Shown one piece after another: positions 9,341 through 19,073 of a DNA stretch of 58,323 bases (positions are counted from its first letter, which is position 1; each line of letters begins with the position of its first letter). The notes under the pieces were generated by a model, which searched no databases, was not told the origin of the DNA, and worked only from the letters and a program-made list of their open reading frames with translations. The stretch is from Paenibacillus sp. 1001270B_150601_E10 (GTDB lineage: Bacteria; Bacillota; Bacilli; Paenibacillales; Paenibacillaceae): positions 37,337 to 95,659 of the forward strand of contig NZ_JADMOL010000013.1 in assembly GCF_015558675.1 (NCBI RefSeq). Direction: 5' to 3'. Position numbers and translations under genes: made by a program.

Positions 9341-10219
9341 TTACTTCATCATCAAGAGCGCGGGACCGCCGACAAGAGCCAGCAGTACGATAAACATTAG
9401 CATCATCGGGAAAATAAGCTTCGTCGATGCTTCTTCACCACGCATTCGAGCGACAGCCTTTCGCTTCTCCCAAAGCTGCCTTCCCAAATCCTCCATCGCA
9501 AGGACAAAGGATTGTCCACCGCGCTTCTGATTAATTAACAAGGTCGTAGAGAACATCGCGGCTTCTTGAATCGCGCACCGCTTTGCAAATTGCTCCATTG
9601 CTTGAGGGAAGGCATATCCATTCGCAACATCCTTCAGCATGCGATCCAGTTCGACATACAAAGGATGATGGAGTTCCCCTCGTTTACGATCCAGACAGGT
9701 CTGCAATGCTCGGGGTACGGTCTCTCCTGCTTGAACTAACAGGGTAAGCTTGCTTAGAAGTTCAGGAAGCTCCAACTGAAGATCCTGACGCTTGCGCTCC
9801 GCACGATTCAAGACATCCTTCCATTTTGCTAGCGGCAGGATAATTCCTAATACGAGTCCGCCGATCATATTCATTAGGCTTCCATCCGTGATTGCCGCAA
9901 GCAAGGGTCCAATCAGAAGCCCCCCATACAGATAAAAGCCAAGCTCAGCAGTGATAAGGCGGAAGCGATTATGATATTCATGAGGACCGTAGAATTGAAA
10001 GATTGCTTGCCTTAGGCCCATAAACATAGGATGAGTATCAAGCGTTGGCTGAAATCTTCGCATAACAGACAGCATCCACGGCAGCCACTTGCTAATCTTA
10101 CTTAGCTCGGGAGCTTGGGCGAGAAGCTCTTCGTAATGCGGATACAAGCGCTTATTGTTCAGCCAAAGGATCAGCAGACCAGCAGCAAATACAGCAATCC
10201 ATATCCAGCTTGGAAGCAT
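9341..10219 (-). CDS. tadC: TadC-like inner membrane platform protein (GspF family)
   Basis: A 292-residue type II secretion F-domain protein, the second of a TadB/TadC pair that forms the membrane platform above the TadA ATPase. An N-terminal membrane helix (WIAVFAAGLLILWL), two central ones (about 105-145) and a C-terminal one (FPMMLMFIVLLALVGGPAL) surround a cytoplasmic F domain with ELPELLSKLTLLVQAGE and QEAAMFSTTLLINQKRGG, the latter typical of TadC. It begins 15 bases after the tadB stop and ends 10 bases before the pilin gene. Confidence 0.9.
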   Translation of the reverse strand: MLPSWIWIAVFAAGLLILWLNNKRLYPHYEELLAQAPELSKISKWLPWMLSVMRRFQPTLDTHPMFMGLRQAIFQFYGPHEYHNRFRLITAELGFYLYGGLLIGPLLAAITDGSLMNMIGGLVLGIILPLAKWKDVLNRAERKRQDLQLELPELLSKLTLLVQAGETVPRALQTCLDRKRGELHHPLYVELDRMLKDVANGYAFPQAMEQFAKRCAIQEAAMFSTTLLINQKRGGQSFVLAMEDLGRQLWEKRKAVARMRGEEASTKLIFPMMLMFIVLLALVGGPALLMMK

Positions 10220-10234
10220 ATTCCCCCTCCTTCC

Positions 10235-11089
10235 TCACACCCGGATATTCATCATTCGGCTAATCATCCATACACCTAGAAACAGCAGCAGCAAAGATAC
10301 AGTGGCGATCGCCCTTCCAACCCCTTCATATAAAGGCATCAAAAAGTCCGGTGCACTGAGATTTAGAAAGCTTAGAAATACGAAGGGAGCTGCCATCATG
10401 GCTTTCATCTCCAGCCTTTTCTGTGCAACAAGCACCTCAATCTCCTGCATGATATCCATCTTCTCTCCGATAACAGAGGATGTTCTTCGCACCACCTCGA
10501 TCAGATCTCCCCCCATACGCTTACAGGTAACGATAACGTCAGCAAAGTTAGCGATGTCCTCCTGCTTTGCACGCAAGCTAAAGTCCATAATTGCTCGTTC
10601 CATCGGCTCCCCATTCTCCATACGAAATTTAATAATTCGAAGCTCACGTATCATATCTGCATCGACTCCGGGATAGAGCAGCGTCAGGTCCTGAATCGCT
10701 TCCTTAAAGGCATTCTCGATAGAACGCCCTGCTGATAATGAGGAGCTCAGCGAATAAAGAGCTTGCTTAAACTGCATGGACAGCTGGGACCGCTTTCGAT
10801 CGAGCAGCGCCTGTCTTCGAATGCGGGGATAGTATAATCCAAGGCAGCCAATTACAATGACGCCTAGCCAATGCTTATAAAACAGCATTCCAATCATGGA
10901 AGTCACAAGCACTCCAACACAAAGTGCAAAGAGATACTCTTTCTTCGATAATTGATACTCCGTGTAATGGGGTAAGCCTTGATCGTTGATATTGGACGCC
11001 TTGCCTTTTCTATCTGTTGAGGCTGCCTTCTTTCCCTTCTTGTTCCAACCTATCAACTTACTCATGCTCACTTCCCGCCTTGCTGCCAT
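10235..11089 (-). CDS. tadB: TadB-like inner membrane platform protein (GspF family)
   Basis: A 284-residue F-domain membrane protein, partner of TadC. Two membrane helices lie at about residues 55-95 (YLFALCVGVLVTSMIGMLF and following) and two at the C-terminus (about 220-280). The cytoplasmic part has the signature LYSLSSSLSAGRSIENAFKE and FADVIVTCKRMGGDLIEVV, typical of TadB. The ATG comes directly after the tadA stop; a GGAGG eight bases upstream lies within the last codons of tadA, so the two genes are translationally coupled. Confidence 0.9.
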   Translation of the reverse strand: MAARREVSMSKLIGWNKKGKKAASTDRKGKASNINDQGLPHYTEYQLSKKEYLFALCVGVLVTSMIGMLFYKHWLGVIVIGCLGLYYPRIRRQALLDRKRSQLSMQFKQALYSLSSSLSAGRSIENAFKEAIQDLTLLYPGVDADMIRELRIIKFRMENGEPMERAIMDFSLRAKQEDIANFADVIVTCKRMGGDLIEVVRRTSSVIGEKMDIMQEIEVLVAQKRLEMKAMMAAPFVFLSFLNLSAPDFLMPLYEGVGRAIATVSLLLLFLGVWMISRMMNIRV

Positions 11090-12409
11090 CTACTGTACCT
11101 CCGCCTCATCCAAGAGATTTATCCCTGCCATCTTTAGCTTCCATCGATGGAATATTCGATGTTGGGGTCTCAGCTGACCAAGCACTCGGCCATCCTCTTC
11201 ACCTTCTTCTTCGAATTGGAATAAAGGTGACAGCTCAATCTCACCTCCCTCCATCCCCTTTACTTCAGCAATCTCGATTACTTTGCGAGACCCATCGCGT
11301 ATCCGAGCAAGATGCACGACAATATCGAGCGCTGATGCAATCTGTTGTCTGACTACGGGCAGGGGAAGATTAGCACCACTGAGCACCATCGTCTCCAGTC
11401 GACTCATCATGTCCCGGGCTCCGTTCGCATGACCTGTGGAAAGACTGCCATCGTGGCCTGTATTCATCGCCTGAAGCATATCCAACGCCTCTGCCCCACG
11501 TACCTCCCCAACAACTATGCGGTTAGGACGCATTCTGAGCGAAGCTCGAATCAGGTCACGAATCGGTATAGCTCCTTTGCCTTCGGTATTTGCGTTTCTC
11601 GTCTCAAGCGAAACTAGATTCGGTACCGTGACGATCTGAAGCTCTGCAGCATCTTCAATCGTAATCACCCGTTCATCTGGGGGGATATATTGAGACAAGG
11701 CATTCAGGAATGTTGTCTTTCCTGAGCCTGTACCTCCGCTGATAAAAATGTTGTATTTGGCCTTTATAAGCTGCTTAAGCATAGAGGCAGCCTCCTCAGG
11801 AATAGCTCCCCACGCCACCAAGTCATCCATCGTCATTGGCCGTTCCGGAAACTTACGAATCGTAACGGTCGCTCCCTTCAAAGCAATCGGAGGCAAAACA
11901 ACGTGCACGCGAGAGCCGTCAGCAAGTCTCGCATCCACGATCGGCGTAGATTCATTTACAACTCGGTTCACTTGCCCTACAATGGCTTGAATGACATCCT
12001 CCAGCTTCTCATTGCTTTCAAATTGAATATCGCTTTGGATCATTCGTCCCTTCCGCTCTATAAAAATCTCGTGGGGGCCATTAATCATAATCTCCGTAAC
12101 TGTAGGATCATCCACAAGAGGCTGCAGAACATCGAGTCCTCGGAAGGAATGATACACACGCTTAACAACCTGCTTCATCTCAGAAGCAGTCATGTAGTTC
12201 ACTTCAGGAGAATTAAACAAGTTCTGTTCAATTCTGCTCTCGAGTTCTTCATCGCTTACACTTTGGTCCCACTCCAGCTGTCCTCTCACTTGATGACGAA
12301 TACGAATGCTTAACTCGTTCAGATCCAGCGCTTCCTGACCTGTCATCCATGCATGATCTGAGCTTCTCTCAGCTTGATGTGGTTGTTCCTGTATCTTCCT
12401 CATGTTCAT
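11090..12409 (-). CDS. tadA: TadA/CpaF secretion ATPase
   Basis: A 439-residue hexameric GspE/VirB11-family ATPase that powers Tad pilus assembly in the cytoplasm. The N-terminal domain carries VTEIMINGPHEIFIERKGR; the ATPase domain has Walker A GGTGSGKT at 215-222, an Asp box (ERVITIEDAAELQ), Walker B region RIVVGEVRGAEALDM and the His box SLSTGHANGARDMM. Length and order match CpaF/TadA. CAGGAG lies 4 and 10 bases before the first two in-frame ATGs. An 84-base gap separates it from the TadZ-like gene; it abuts tadB. Confidence 0.95.
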   Translation of the reverse strand: MNMRKIQEQPHQAERSSDHAWMTGQEALDLNELSIRIRHQVRGQLEWDQSVSDEELESRIEQNLFNSPEVNYMTASEMKQVVKRVYHSFRGLDVLQPLVDDPTVTEIMINGPHEIFIERKGRMIQSDIQFESNEKLEDVIQAIVGQVNRVVNESTPIVDARLADGSRVHVVLPPIALKGATVTIRKFPERPMTMDDLVAWGAIPEEAASMLKQLIKAKYNIFISGGTGSGKTTFLNALSQYIPPDERVITIEDAAELQIVTVPNLVSLETRNANTEGKGAIPIRDLIRASLRMRPNRIVVGEVRGAEALDMLQAMNTGHDGSLSTGHANGARDMMSRLETMVLSGANLPLPVVRQQIASALDIVVHLARIRDGSRKVIEIAEVKGMEGGEIELSPLFQFEEEGEEDGRVLGQLRPQHRIFHRWKLKMAGINLLDEAEVQ

Positions 12410-12493
12410 AACGCTCCTGATAACGAAGTACTGAAAGTCGTATTTCCAACATGATAAATGGAACTATGATGTTTGCTCAGCAAGAGCAGATCA

Positions 12494-13672
12494 TTAGTAA
12501 CGTTCATGCATCCATGGTGCAGCAGCTTGCATCCAATCCCGAAAGGCAGCTTGGAACACCTCTGAACCGTATCCTTGATCCATCCGATGCCTCTGCTTCC
12601 ATTGGGGTATATAGGGGAAATAGGCATGAACCGTAGTGGGACGTGTAAAGGAATTCAGCATGGAGCCCATATAACGATTTATAATGACCTGCAAGCGACT
12701 CATCGTGCTAGCGCCTAATCCTTGCCCATCTTGTCCCCATTGCTTCCAGCATAGCTCGCTCTTGCCTATCTGCGAGCAATCATCTGTAACCACCCAGACG
12801 ACCTGATCACTATTGCTCACAGCTGCATCTGCAAGAGCATGCCCTGGAGACGTATCCACGACGATCAAATCATATCTGCCGATGCTCTTCAGCCAATTCA
12901 GCACTTTGGTAATGGTCGGCCCGTCCAGCTCATTCCATTCATTCCTGCGAATTCTCCAATCAAATGTCTCTACTGGTAGGCTTCCCATAGGAAATAAATA
13001 GGGATCAGGCTCGATCGCTTCAGAGGGGTCCTTTCGAGACAGCCAATAAATAAGCTTCGAGAAGCTTCCCTCACTGGTTCGAGCCTCCCCGCTCATCGCC
13101 GTAGGTAATGGAGGAGAACCCCACTCATGGATCCAGTCCAAATTCCAATAAAATACCCTCAGTCCCTTTTCTTGAGCGTAATGGGTAAGATGAGAAGCAA
13201 TGGTTGTCTTCCCAGCTCCGCCTCCCCCAGAGCTGATTGTCCAGACAGAGGCATCGTTAGGACTTGTATGGGCACGAATAGGATCTTCAGAGATGCGAGC
13301 AATGGACAATCCTAGAACCCATAGCTGTTCAAAGAGCTGGGATAAAGGCTGATACGGTGTCACGGCATACGCAGCACCGCTTGAGGGCAGATGCTGGTTT
13401 CTTCCGCTAGACTCATCCAGCTCGACAATAGTCAAACCTTGATCATCATTCGTGATCAGGCTCGTTTCTACTTCATTTCTCCAGTCCGGATCAATAATGA
13501 GAAGTTGTACCTCAGTCTGCAAGCCAACGTAATGTCTCAACGTGTCCATCTGTGAGAACACTCTCAAATGCACGCGATCGGCATAAACACTATGTCTCCA
13601 GTAATCTCGAATTCGTTCCAGCAGTCCTTTATCCGGCAGTCCAATCACCCAGCATTGCTGAACCTGATGCAT
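12494..13672 (-). CDS. TadZ/CpaE-like ParA-family ATPase, first gene of the Tad operon
   Basis: A 392-residue protein with a receiver-like N-terminal domain (about 1-120) and a MinD/ParA-like ATPase domain. TadZ/CpaE proteins locate the pilus machinery at a cell position. The P-loop at about 148-157 reads SGGGGAGKTT: the second lysine is kept but the signature first lysine of the deviant Walker A (KGGxGKT) is replaced by glycine, so dimer-dependent hydrolysis may be altered. Later motifs DLIVVDTSPGHAL (Walker B region) and DQVVWVVTDD are present. AGGAGG sits 12 bases before the ATG. The operon promoter and leader hairpin lie upstream. Confidence 0.87.
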   Translation of the reverse strand: MHQVQQCWVIGLPDKGLLERIRDYWRHSVYADRVHLRVFSQMDTLRHYVGLQTEVQLLIIDPDWRNEVETSLITNDDQGLTIVELDESSGRNQHLPSSGAAYAVTPYQPLSQLFEQLWVLGLSIARISEDPIRAHTSPNDASVWTISSGGGGAGKTTIASHLTHYAQEKGLRVFYWNLDWIHEWGSPPLPTAMSGEARTSEGSFSKLIYWLSRKDPSEAIEPDPYLFPMGSLPVETFDWRIRRNEWNELDGPTITKVLNWLKSIGRYDLIVVDTSPGHALADAAVSNSDQVVWVVTDDCSQIGKSELCWKQWGQDGQGLGASTMSRLQVIINRYMGSMLNSFTRPTTVHAYFPYIPQWKQRHRMDQGYGSEVFQAAFRDWMQAAAPWMHERY

Positions 13673-13697
13673 GCTTGACTCAACCTCCTAAGAATGA

Positions 13698-13750
13698 AAA
13701 CACAAAAAACCGCCACAAAAGCCTATGACCTTCATAGGCTTCGTGACGGT
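13698..13750 (-). terminator. Intrinsic terminator in front of the Tad operon
   Basis: Read on the minus strand, a nearly perfect 19-20 bp stem (arms about 13750-13732 and 13728-13709, G-U pairs and one bulge) closes on a 3-base loop and is followed by TTTTTTGTGTTTT. It could simply end the BceAB unit, 130 bases after its stop, but it also lies downstream of the best promoter for the Tad operon. Confidence 0.85.
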
Positions 13751-13774
13751 GCTTCCGTACGAATAATATTGATT

Positions 13775-13810
13775 TGAATGTAATATATCATAATATTTCC
13801 AGAGTTGCAA
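13775..13810 (-). promoter_or_regulatory. Sigma-A-type promoter for the Tad operon
   Basis: Minus strand: -35 TTGCAA (13810-13805), exactly 17 bases, then an extended -10 TGATATATT (TATATT at 13787-13782). Predicted start near 13775. The leader would be about 100 bases and contains the terminator at 13698-13750. Confidence 0.6.
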
Positions 13811-13881
13811 TATCCCTTTTTCACTTTCACTGATGAAACTATATGAAGTGCTAATGAATCTTTGCAGATCTGTTATTCCAC

Positions 13882-15801
13882 TTAGCGAACGGCTTCTCTC
13901 AGATGGCTCAAGTAGCGCCAACGAATCAGCAGGAAGTATAGAATCTGCGCCACCGTAAATCCTGCCAGCACCTTGAACGTTTGGCCAGCAATGGATAGAT
14001 TTATAAGGTTCTGCAGCGCCATAAAGGCAAAGATACTATGAATGATCGCCACCAGAATAGGCACAAAGAACAAGAGCAGCAGCTGCGTCGTTGCGATCTT
14101 TTTAAGCTCAGAATCCTTTAGGCCAATCTTGCCAATAGCGCGATAATGCTCCTTGTCTTGCTCCAAATCAGTAAATAAGCGGAAGTATAAGAAGCTTCCT
14201 GCTGCGATGAAGAACACAGCACCTACAAGCAAGGCTGAGAACAGCATGATGCTGTACATCTGTTTCATTTCAGAGAACGAGCTTTCAAGAGAGGTGAAAT
14301 CAAATAATGGCGCTTTGCCATGATCACGATCAGCATAATAAGCATCGAGTTCTTGACTTAGCTTCTCCTGTATATCATCCCCAATGTGCTTGGTCTCTTT
14401 CCAGCTGTCTGTCTTGTATCCAATGAGTGTCCATGGCTCAGCATGTCCAGCTATTTTGGCATATAACTCATCCGATACCACGACGCCATTATACATCATG
14501 CCAGAGTTGAATACAGGGCCGTCAGCCCGTCCATCCGATACAACCGTGATCCCACTCTTCTGAAGCGTAATGCTTTGATTAGTGCTTACTTCATAATGCT
14601 TGGAAGCAATATTATCGGTAAGCAGCTTCGCATGCTCCCCTTGAAGATTTAACGTCTCCATGTTCAAGAGCTTCGCCATTTTGTTATACTCCGATACACT
14701 CACTATCTTAACGTCACTGCCAGATTGCTTGCTTTGATCAATTAAGAAAGGCGTCGTTACTTTCGAATAGTCAATATTTTTCTCTTTCAACTGGGACTCA
14801 AGGCTGTCCAATTGCAGATTCGCCTCTGTATGCTGATTCGCGGCCGAGTAGCCGATCGCAAACGGCATATTAAGCTCCATTTCCTTATCCATCACGCCGA
14901 ATGAAGCAAGCGTACCTACTGCACAGAAGGCTACCGTTGACACAATACACACCATGAAGAACATGCGCGCATTATCCTTCATGCGATATGCAAGATCTGA
15001 GATTGTAATAATATTTGTACGGTGCAGGAACAACCCTTGATTACGTTTCAGCATGTTGATGATGAATACACTAAGCTGTGTAAATAAGAAGTACGTTCCT
15101 GTAATCGTTATAATGATGACGGGGAACATCAGTATGCCAATTGTAGCTGCATTGGCAGTAGCTGCGAGCGTATAGCCTGCTCCAAGCAGAAGTGCCGCCA
15201 GCACAGATAGCCATACGGAGGCCTTGGGCTCTGTCTTAGGCTTGTTCGTGCCTTGCAATAATTGAATAACCTTCTTCTTATTTACCATGAATTGCGTCAT
15301 GATAGAGATTACAATGAATAAGATCGAGAAGGATACCACTGTAAGTAGTACAGCCTTCGGCGCAATATAATACGGAAGCTTCACATCCATCATATTGCCT
15401 CCGATCAGAAGACCAAGCTTAGCGAACAGCAGTCCTGCGCCTACCCCTGTGAGGATCGAGACAAATCCAATCAGCAGATTCTCCAGGAAAATCAAGCGAT
15501 TAAGCTGACGATGAGACATCCCTTGAATAATAAATACACCGAATTCATGCTGTCTTGTCTTAAGAAATGCACTTACCGAATACAAAATGAAGAAAAAGGA
15601 AAACACATATACAATCCACTGCGCAGCACTCATCGCGGTAACCGCTACCTGGTGAATGAGCCCACCCTTCATATCCGGGTGATAGGCAATGATGGAGTAT
15701 ACAAAAAAGATCATGACGGAGAAAGCACTGCTCAAAAAGTAAGCAGCATACGTCCTTTTGTTCCGAAACACATTATTAAAGGCTAGCTGTCGAAAATTCA
15801 C
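13882..15801 (-). CDS. BceB-type ABC transporter permease (FtsX family)
   Basis: A 639-residue permease of the peptide-antibiotic resistance/sensing class. The N-terminus MNFRQLAFNNVFRNKRTYAA and the first four helices with FGVFIIQGMSHRQLNRLIFLEN are typical of BceB. A large external domain at about residues 310-510 lies between helix groups, followed by the last helices with QDKEHYRAIGKIGLKDSELK. Such permeases bind bacitracin- or lantibiotic-like peptides and signal to a BceS-type kinase. It is 30 bases downstream of its ATPase gene. No BceRS pair is adjacent. Its unit may end at 13698-13750. Confidence 0.9.
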   Translation of the reverse strand: MNFRQLAFNNVFRNKRTYAAYFLSSAFSVMIFFVYSIIAYHPDMKGGLIHQVAVTAMSAAQWIVYVFSFFFILYSVSAFLKTRQHEFGVFIIQGMSHRQLNRLIFLENLLIGFVSILTGVGAGLLFAKLGLLIGGNMMDVKLPYYIAPKAVLLTVVSFSILFIVISIMTQFMVNKKKVIQLLQGTNKPKTEPKASVWLSVLAALLLGAGYTLAATANAATIGILMFPVIIITITGTYFLFTQLSVFIINMLKRNQGLFLHRTNIITISDLAYRMKDNARMFFMVCIVSTVAFCAVGTLASFGVMDKEMELNMPFAIGYSAANQHTEANLQLDSLESQLKEKNIDYSKVTTPFLIDQSKQSGSDVKIVSVSEYNKMAKLLNMETLNLQGEHAKLLTDNIASKHYEVSTNQSITLQKSGITVVSDGRADGPVFNSGMMYNGVVVSDELYAKIAGHAEPWTLIGYKTDSWKETKHIGDDIQEKLSQELDAYYADRDHGKAPLFDFTSLESSFSEMKQMYSIMLFSALLVGAVFFIAAGSFLYFRLFTDLEQDKEHYRAIGKIGLKDSELKKIATTQLLLLFFVPILVAIIHSIFAFMALQNLINLSIAGQTFKVLAGFTVAQILYFLLIRWRYLSHLREAVR

Positions 15802-15831
15802 CGATTACACCTCCTATTCTGACAATCTCTT

Positions 15832-16602
15832 TTACACTCTTCCTGGACTATATTCGCTTTGGTCACCGCCCATCAGAGCGAGAACCTCCATAATTTGCTG
15901 GAAGAACACCTGCCGATTGGAGGCTGGTCGAATTTCCTTATACAACGTTCCGTCCTTGATAAAAATGACACGATTGCAGTAGCTGGCAGCAAAGGCATCA
16001 TGTGTCACCATCATCATCGTTGCCCCGTCATTGCGGTTAATGCTCTCCAGCGTCTCCATCACGTCGCGTGAGGCTTTCGAATCCAGATTACCTGTCGGCT
16101 CGTCAGCTAAAATAAGCTTTGGACGATGAATGATCGCTCTAGCAATAGCTGCGCGCTGCATCTGTCCACCGGAGATCTCATACGTACGCTTCTTCATGAT
16201 TTCCCCGATGCCAAGCCGCTCCGCTAGCTCGTTGGCATCCCGCTTCATCTTTTTGACACTAACCCCTTCCAATGTCAGAGGAAGCATAATGTTCTCTTCC
16301 ACGGTCAAGGTGTGAAGCAGATTAAAGTATTGGAATACAAAGCCTAGCTCTCTTCTACGGAAGGAGGCGAGCTTTTCTTTTTTTAATTGATGAGGATTTA
16401 CGCCGTTGATGAATACCTCGCCAGAGGTTGGACTGTCGATTGTTGCTACTGTATTTAGAAAGGTCGTCTTGCCGCTTCCTGAAGGACCCATAATGCCTAC
16501 AAATTCACCCTGCTCTACCGAAAGGTCGATACCCTTCAGCACAGGCGTCGCTACTTTACCCTCGTAAGTCTTCACGACATGACGTACACTAAGCATTTCC
16601 AT
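15832..16602 (-). CDS. BceA-type ABC transporter ATP-binding protein
   Basis: An ATPase with Walker A GPSGSGKTT, signature EISGGQMQRAAIARA, Walker B KLILADEPTGNLDS and switch H (MMMVTHD); the MacB/BceA subclass is indicated by PVLKGIDLSVEQGEFVGIMG and LGFVFQYFNLL. I choose the ATG at 16602 (MEMLSVRH), preceded by GAGGGAG at an 11-base distance. A longer frame begins with an ATG at 16638, but that codon lies inside a TATAAT box (16642-16637) that is the likely -10 element, so it would not be in the transcript. It forms an operon with the BceB-like permease. About 256 residues, normal for the family. Confidence 0.9.
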   Translation of the reverse strand: MEMLSVRHVVKTYEGKVATPVLKGIDLSVEQGEFVGIMGPSGSGKTTFLNTVATIDSPTSGEVFINGVNPHQLKKEKLASFRRRELGFVFQYFNLLHTLTVEENIMLPLTLEGVSVKKMKRDANELAERLGIGEIMKKRTYEISGGQMQRAAIARAIIHRPKLILADEPTGNLDSKASRDVMETLESINRNDGATMMMVTHDAFAASYCNRVIFIKDGTLYKEIRPASNRQVFFQQIMEVLALMGGDQSEYSPGRV

Positions 16603-16798
16603 GCTTGATTCCACTCCCTCGGTTTCATTTGAGTTCATTATAGAAGAAGCGAACTGTGTTATCGTTGGATTATGCTTTCATCTACCTTTCAATATTGTCA
16701 TGAAGCGTAAGAATACGATACTTAGTTATTCTTATCGCTAGGGGAACTGGGCTGAATGAAGACGTGACATGACTAACAACGGCCCTCTTTATTTACAT

Positions 16799-16839
16799 AA
16801 AAAAAGCCTGCCGCTCAGCATCAAGCTGATTCGACAGGC
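16799..16839 (-). terminator. Terminator of the chemoreceptor gene
   Basis: Minus-strand hairpin GCCTG...CAGGC (16839-16806) with inner pairing ATCAGC/GCTGA, followed by seven T; it lies about 30 bases after the chemoreceptor stop codon. Confidence 0.85.
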
Positions 16840-16866
16840 ACCTTTTCTATCTTCAACTATAATATT

Positions 16867-18969
16867 TTATACTTTGAATTTGCTTAAGGAAGCCTTCAAG
16901 CTAGACGATACCTCTTCAAGCTGCTGAGACAATTCCACGAGATGACTGGAGATATTCAGCTGCTCTCCACTCAAGGAAGCAACTTCCTCAGATGTCGCAG
17001 ACGCTTCTTCGGCAACAGCACTTACATTGCTCATCGCCTCGATCAGCGTCGATTGCGCTTCATTCAGGCGTTGGATATTCGTAGTTACATGATCAAGATT
17101 GCTGACCATGCCCTCCATCTTCTGTTGGACCTGACTGAAGATCTGGTCTGTATCCCGCACCGCTTCTGTCTGCTGCTCAAAAATAGGGAAAGCAGAGGAC
17201 AGCGCTTGTACGGTCTCGTGAATTTCCTTCTCGATCTGATCCGTAATGGAAGCGACCGTATCCAAGGACGTATGCGTCTCATCGGCAAGTTTGCGAATCT
17301 CGTCTGCTACCACCATAAAGCCTTTGCCGGCAGCCCCAGCTCTTGCTGCTTCAATCGTAGCATTCAGAGACAAGATGTTTGTTTGCTTCGACATATTGTT
17401 CAGCACGACGATAATCTGACGAATGGATTTCGTGCTGCCGCCAAGCTCATTGACTTTATGCGCAAGTGAACGCATCATCTCTTCGGTAGTGCCTGTGCGC
17501 TGCATCAAGGCATTCATGTTGGACACCCCGTTGCTGCTAGCGCTTTCGACATCCTGAACGGATTGTTCCATCCCGCCGTTGGCCTCTACCACGCTCTTCA
17601 TCTGGGCAGCCATATTATAGGTAAGATCATGACCGCGTTCAGCCTCAACAGCAAGGCTCGTTGCCCCCTTCGCAATCTCCTCTGTTGCGACCGCAATCTC
17701 ACGGGCTGAGACAGCCGTACTGCGAGACGCTTCTGAGAGCGCTTGTGCAGTAGAAAGCACGGCACTTGCATTTTCCTCTGTTTGTTTCACGAGTCCTGTA
17801 ATTTGTTCCATCATCGTATTGAAGGCTTTGGACAGCGCGCCGATCTCATCTTCTGAAGTCGACTTGGCGCGAACGCCGAGATTCCCTTGTGATCCTTCAT
17901 GCATCAGCTCACGCAACGATTGCAGTGGCTTCGATATCATGCGCATAACGAACCAGCCAATAACAAGGGCAATAAGCGTAGCTGCGAGTACACAAATTAA
18001 CGTCACGATAAGAATCGTATTTGCATCCTTAACGAGCTCCCTAACCGGAATCTCTCCAATTAAGAGCCAGCCATTCGTCTTGATCTCATGGTATACCGTC
18101 AGCATCTGCTCGCCCTTATCTGCCTTCACAAAGGAGCTGCCTGTCCACTCCTTCTCATTCTCGCCCTTCTTCGGCACGAGCCATTCTGGAGCCTGCTTCG
18201 TATACTCTGCTGCGTCTTCCGCATACATGATGCGACCTTCAGGATTAATGACGCGAAGCTGTGAACCTTCGCCCAGCTGCAGGCTTTCGATCGATTCCGA
18301 GAGCGCCTTCAAACTAAGCTCCATAATAATCACATAGTCCGCTTTGCCTGTACCGGAATCTCTCATTTCCCTTGCAAGGCCAAAGGTTGGCTGCTTGGTA
18401 TTCGCTAGTCCCTCAGGCATTGTCTCGAGCCATACAACTCCGCCTTTGGCATCAATAATTTTCTGGAACCAGTCATTCTTAATAATGTCCTCAGTCTTTA
18501 CTTGATAGCCGTTGGAGTTATATGTCTCTCGCTTCGTATCCAATGGAACCAAATAAATCTCCTGCAAAAGATCATTGCTGATCGTATAGTTCTGCAAAGA
18601 AGACTTGATGTTGTTCTGGTTCTCAATCATCGTATACGTGTAATCTTGCAGCGTAAGTCCTTTTTTCAAATAGTTCACCAGGTTCGGATCGAACATGACT
18701 TGCATGCTCATAGTCAAATACTGGTCTATTCTCATATTGATCTTCTCGGCGCCTTGAATCATCGTCTGGTAGCTTGCTTCAGATACCTTCCGTTCAATAG
18801 CCTGTTTAGATACCGTGTATGAGATAATACCTACGGTTACAACAAATACAAGTATGCTTACGACAAAGATGATGAACAGCTTAACACCAATTGACTTAAA
18901 GGGATGCTTAAACAGATCCAAATTCAAACGTGCCTTCCAAGATGCTTTCGACGGGAAAACATTCTTCAT
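16867..18969 (-). CDS. Methyl-accepting chemotaxis protein
   Basis: A ~700-residue transmembrane chemoreceptor. A first membrane helix at about 30-55 ([18 protein letters not shown]), an extracellular dCache-like sensor of ~270 residues, a second helix near 325-350, a HAMP domain ([19 protein letters not shown]) and a cytoplasmic signalling rod with the conserved hairpin tip [17 protein letters not shown] and [16 protein letters not shown]. It should report to CheA/CheW; ligand unknown. The ATG at 18969 (MKNVFPS) lies 9 bases after AAAAGGAG; an ATG at 18978 directly touches the GGAG and is less likely. It is single, with its own terminator. Confidence 0.93.
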   Translation of the reverse strand: MKNVFPSKASWKARLNLDLFKHPFKSIGVKLFIIFVVSILVFVVTVGIISYTVSKQAIERKVSEASYQTMIQGAEKINMRIDQYLTMSMQVMFDPNLVNYLKKGLTLQDYTYTMIENQNNIKSSLQNYTISNDLLQEIYLVPLDTKRETYNSNGYQVKTEDIIKNDWFQKIIDAKGGVVWLETMPEGLANTKQPTFGLAREMRDSGTGKADYVIIMELSLKALSESIESLQLGEGSQLRVINPEGRIMYAEDAAEYTKQAPEWLVPKKGENEKEWTGSSFVKADKGEQMLTVYHEIKTNGWLLIGEIPVRELVKDANTILIVTLICVLAATLIALVIGWFVMRMISKPLQSLRELMHEGSQGNLGVRAKSTSEDEIGALSKAFNTMMEQITGLVKQTEENASAVLSTAQALSEASRSTAVSAREIAVATEEIAKGATSLAVEAERGHDLTYNMAAQMKSVVEANGGMEQSVQDVESASSNGVSNMNALMQRTGTTEEMMRSLAHKVNELGGSTKSIRQIIVVLNNMSKQTNILSLNATIEAARAGAAGKGFMVVADEIRKLADETHTSLDTVASITDQIEKEIHETVQALSSAFPIFEQQTEAVRDTDQIFSQVQQKMEGMVSNLDHVTTNIQRLNEAQSTLIEAMSNVSAVAEEASATSEEVASLSGEQLNISSHLVELSQQLEEVSSSLKASLSKFKV

Positions 18970-19073
18970 TCGGGTCATCTCCTTTTCTCCCGGATCACTC
19001 TATGTATGTTTATCCTGCATAATCTACTTGCTGTGTAGGCTATCTCTATACACAATAGCTGCATAAGTATGCC

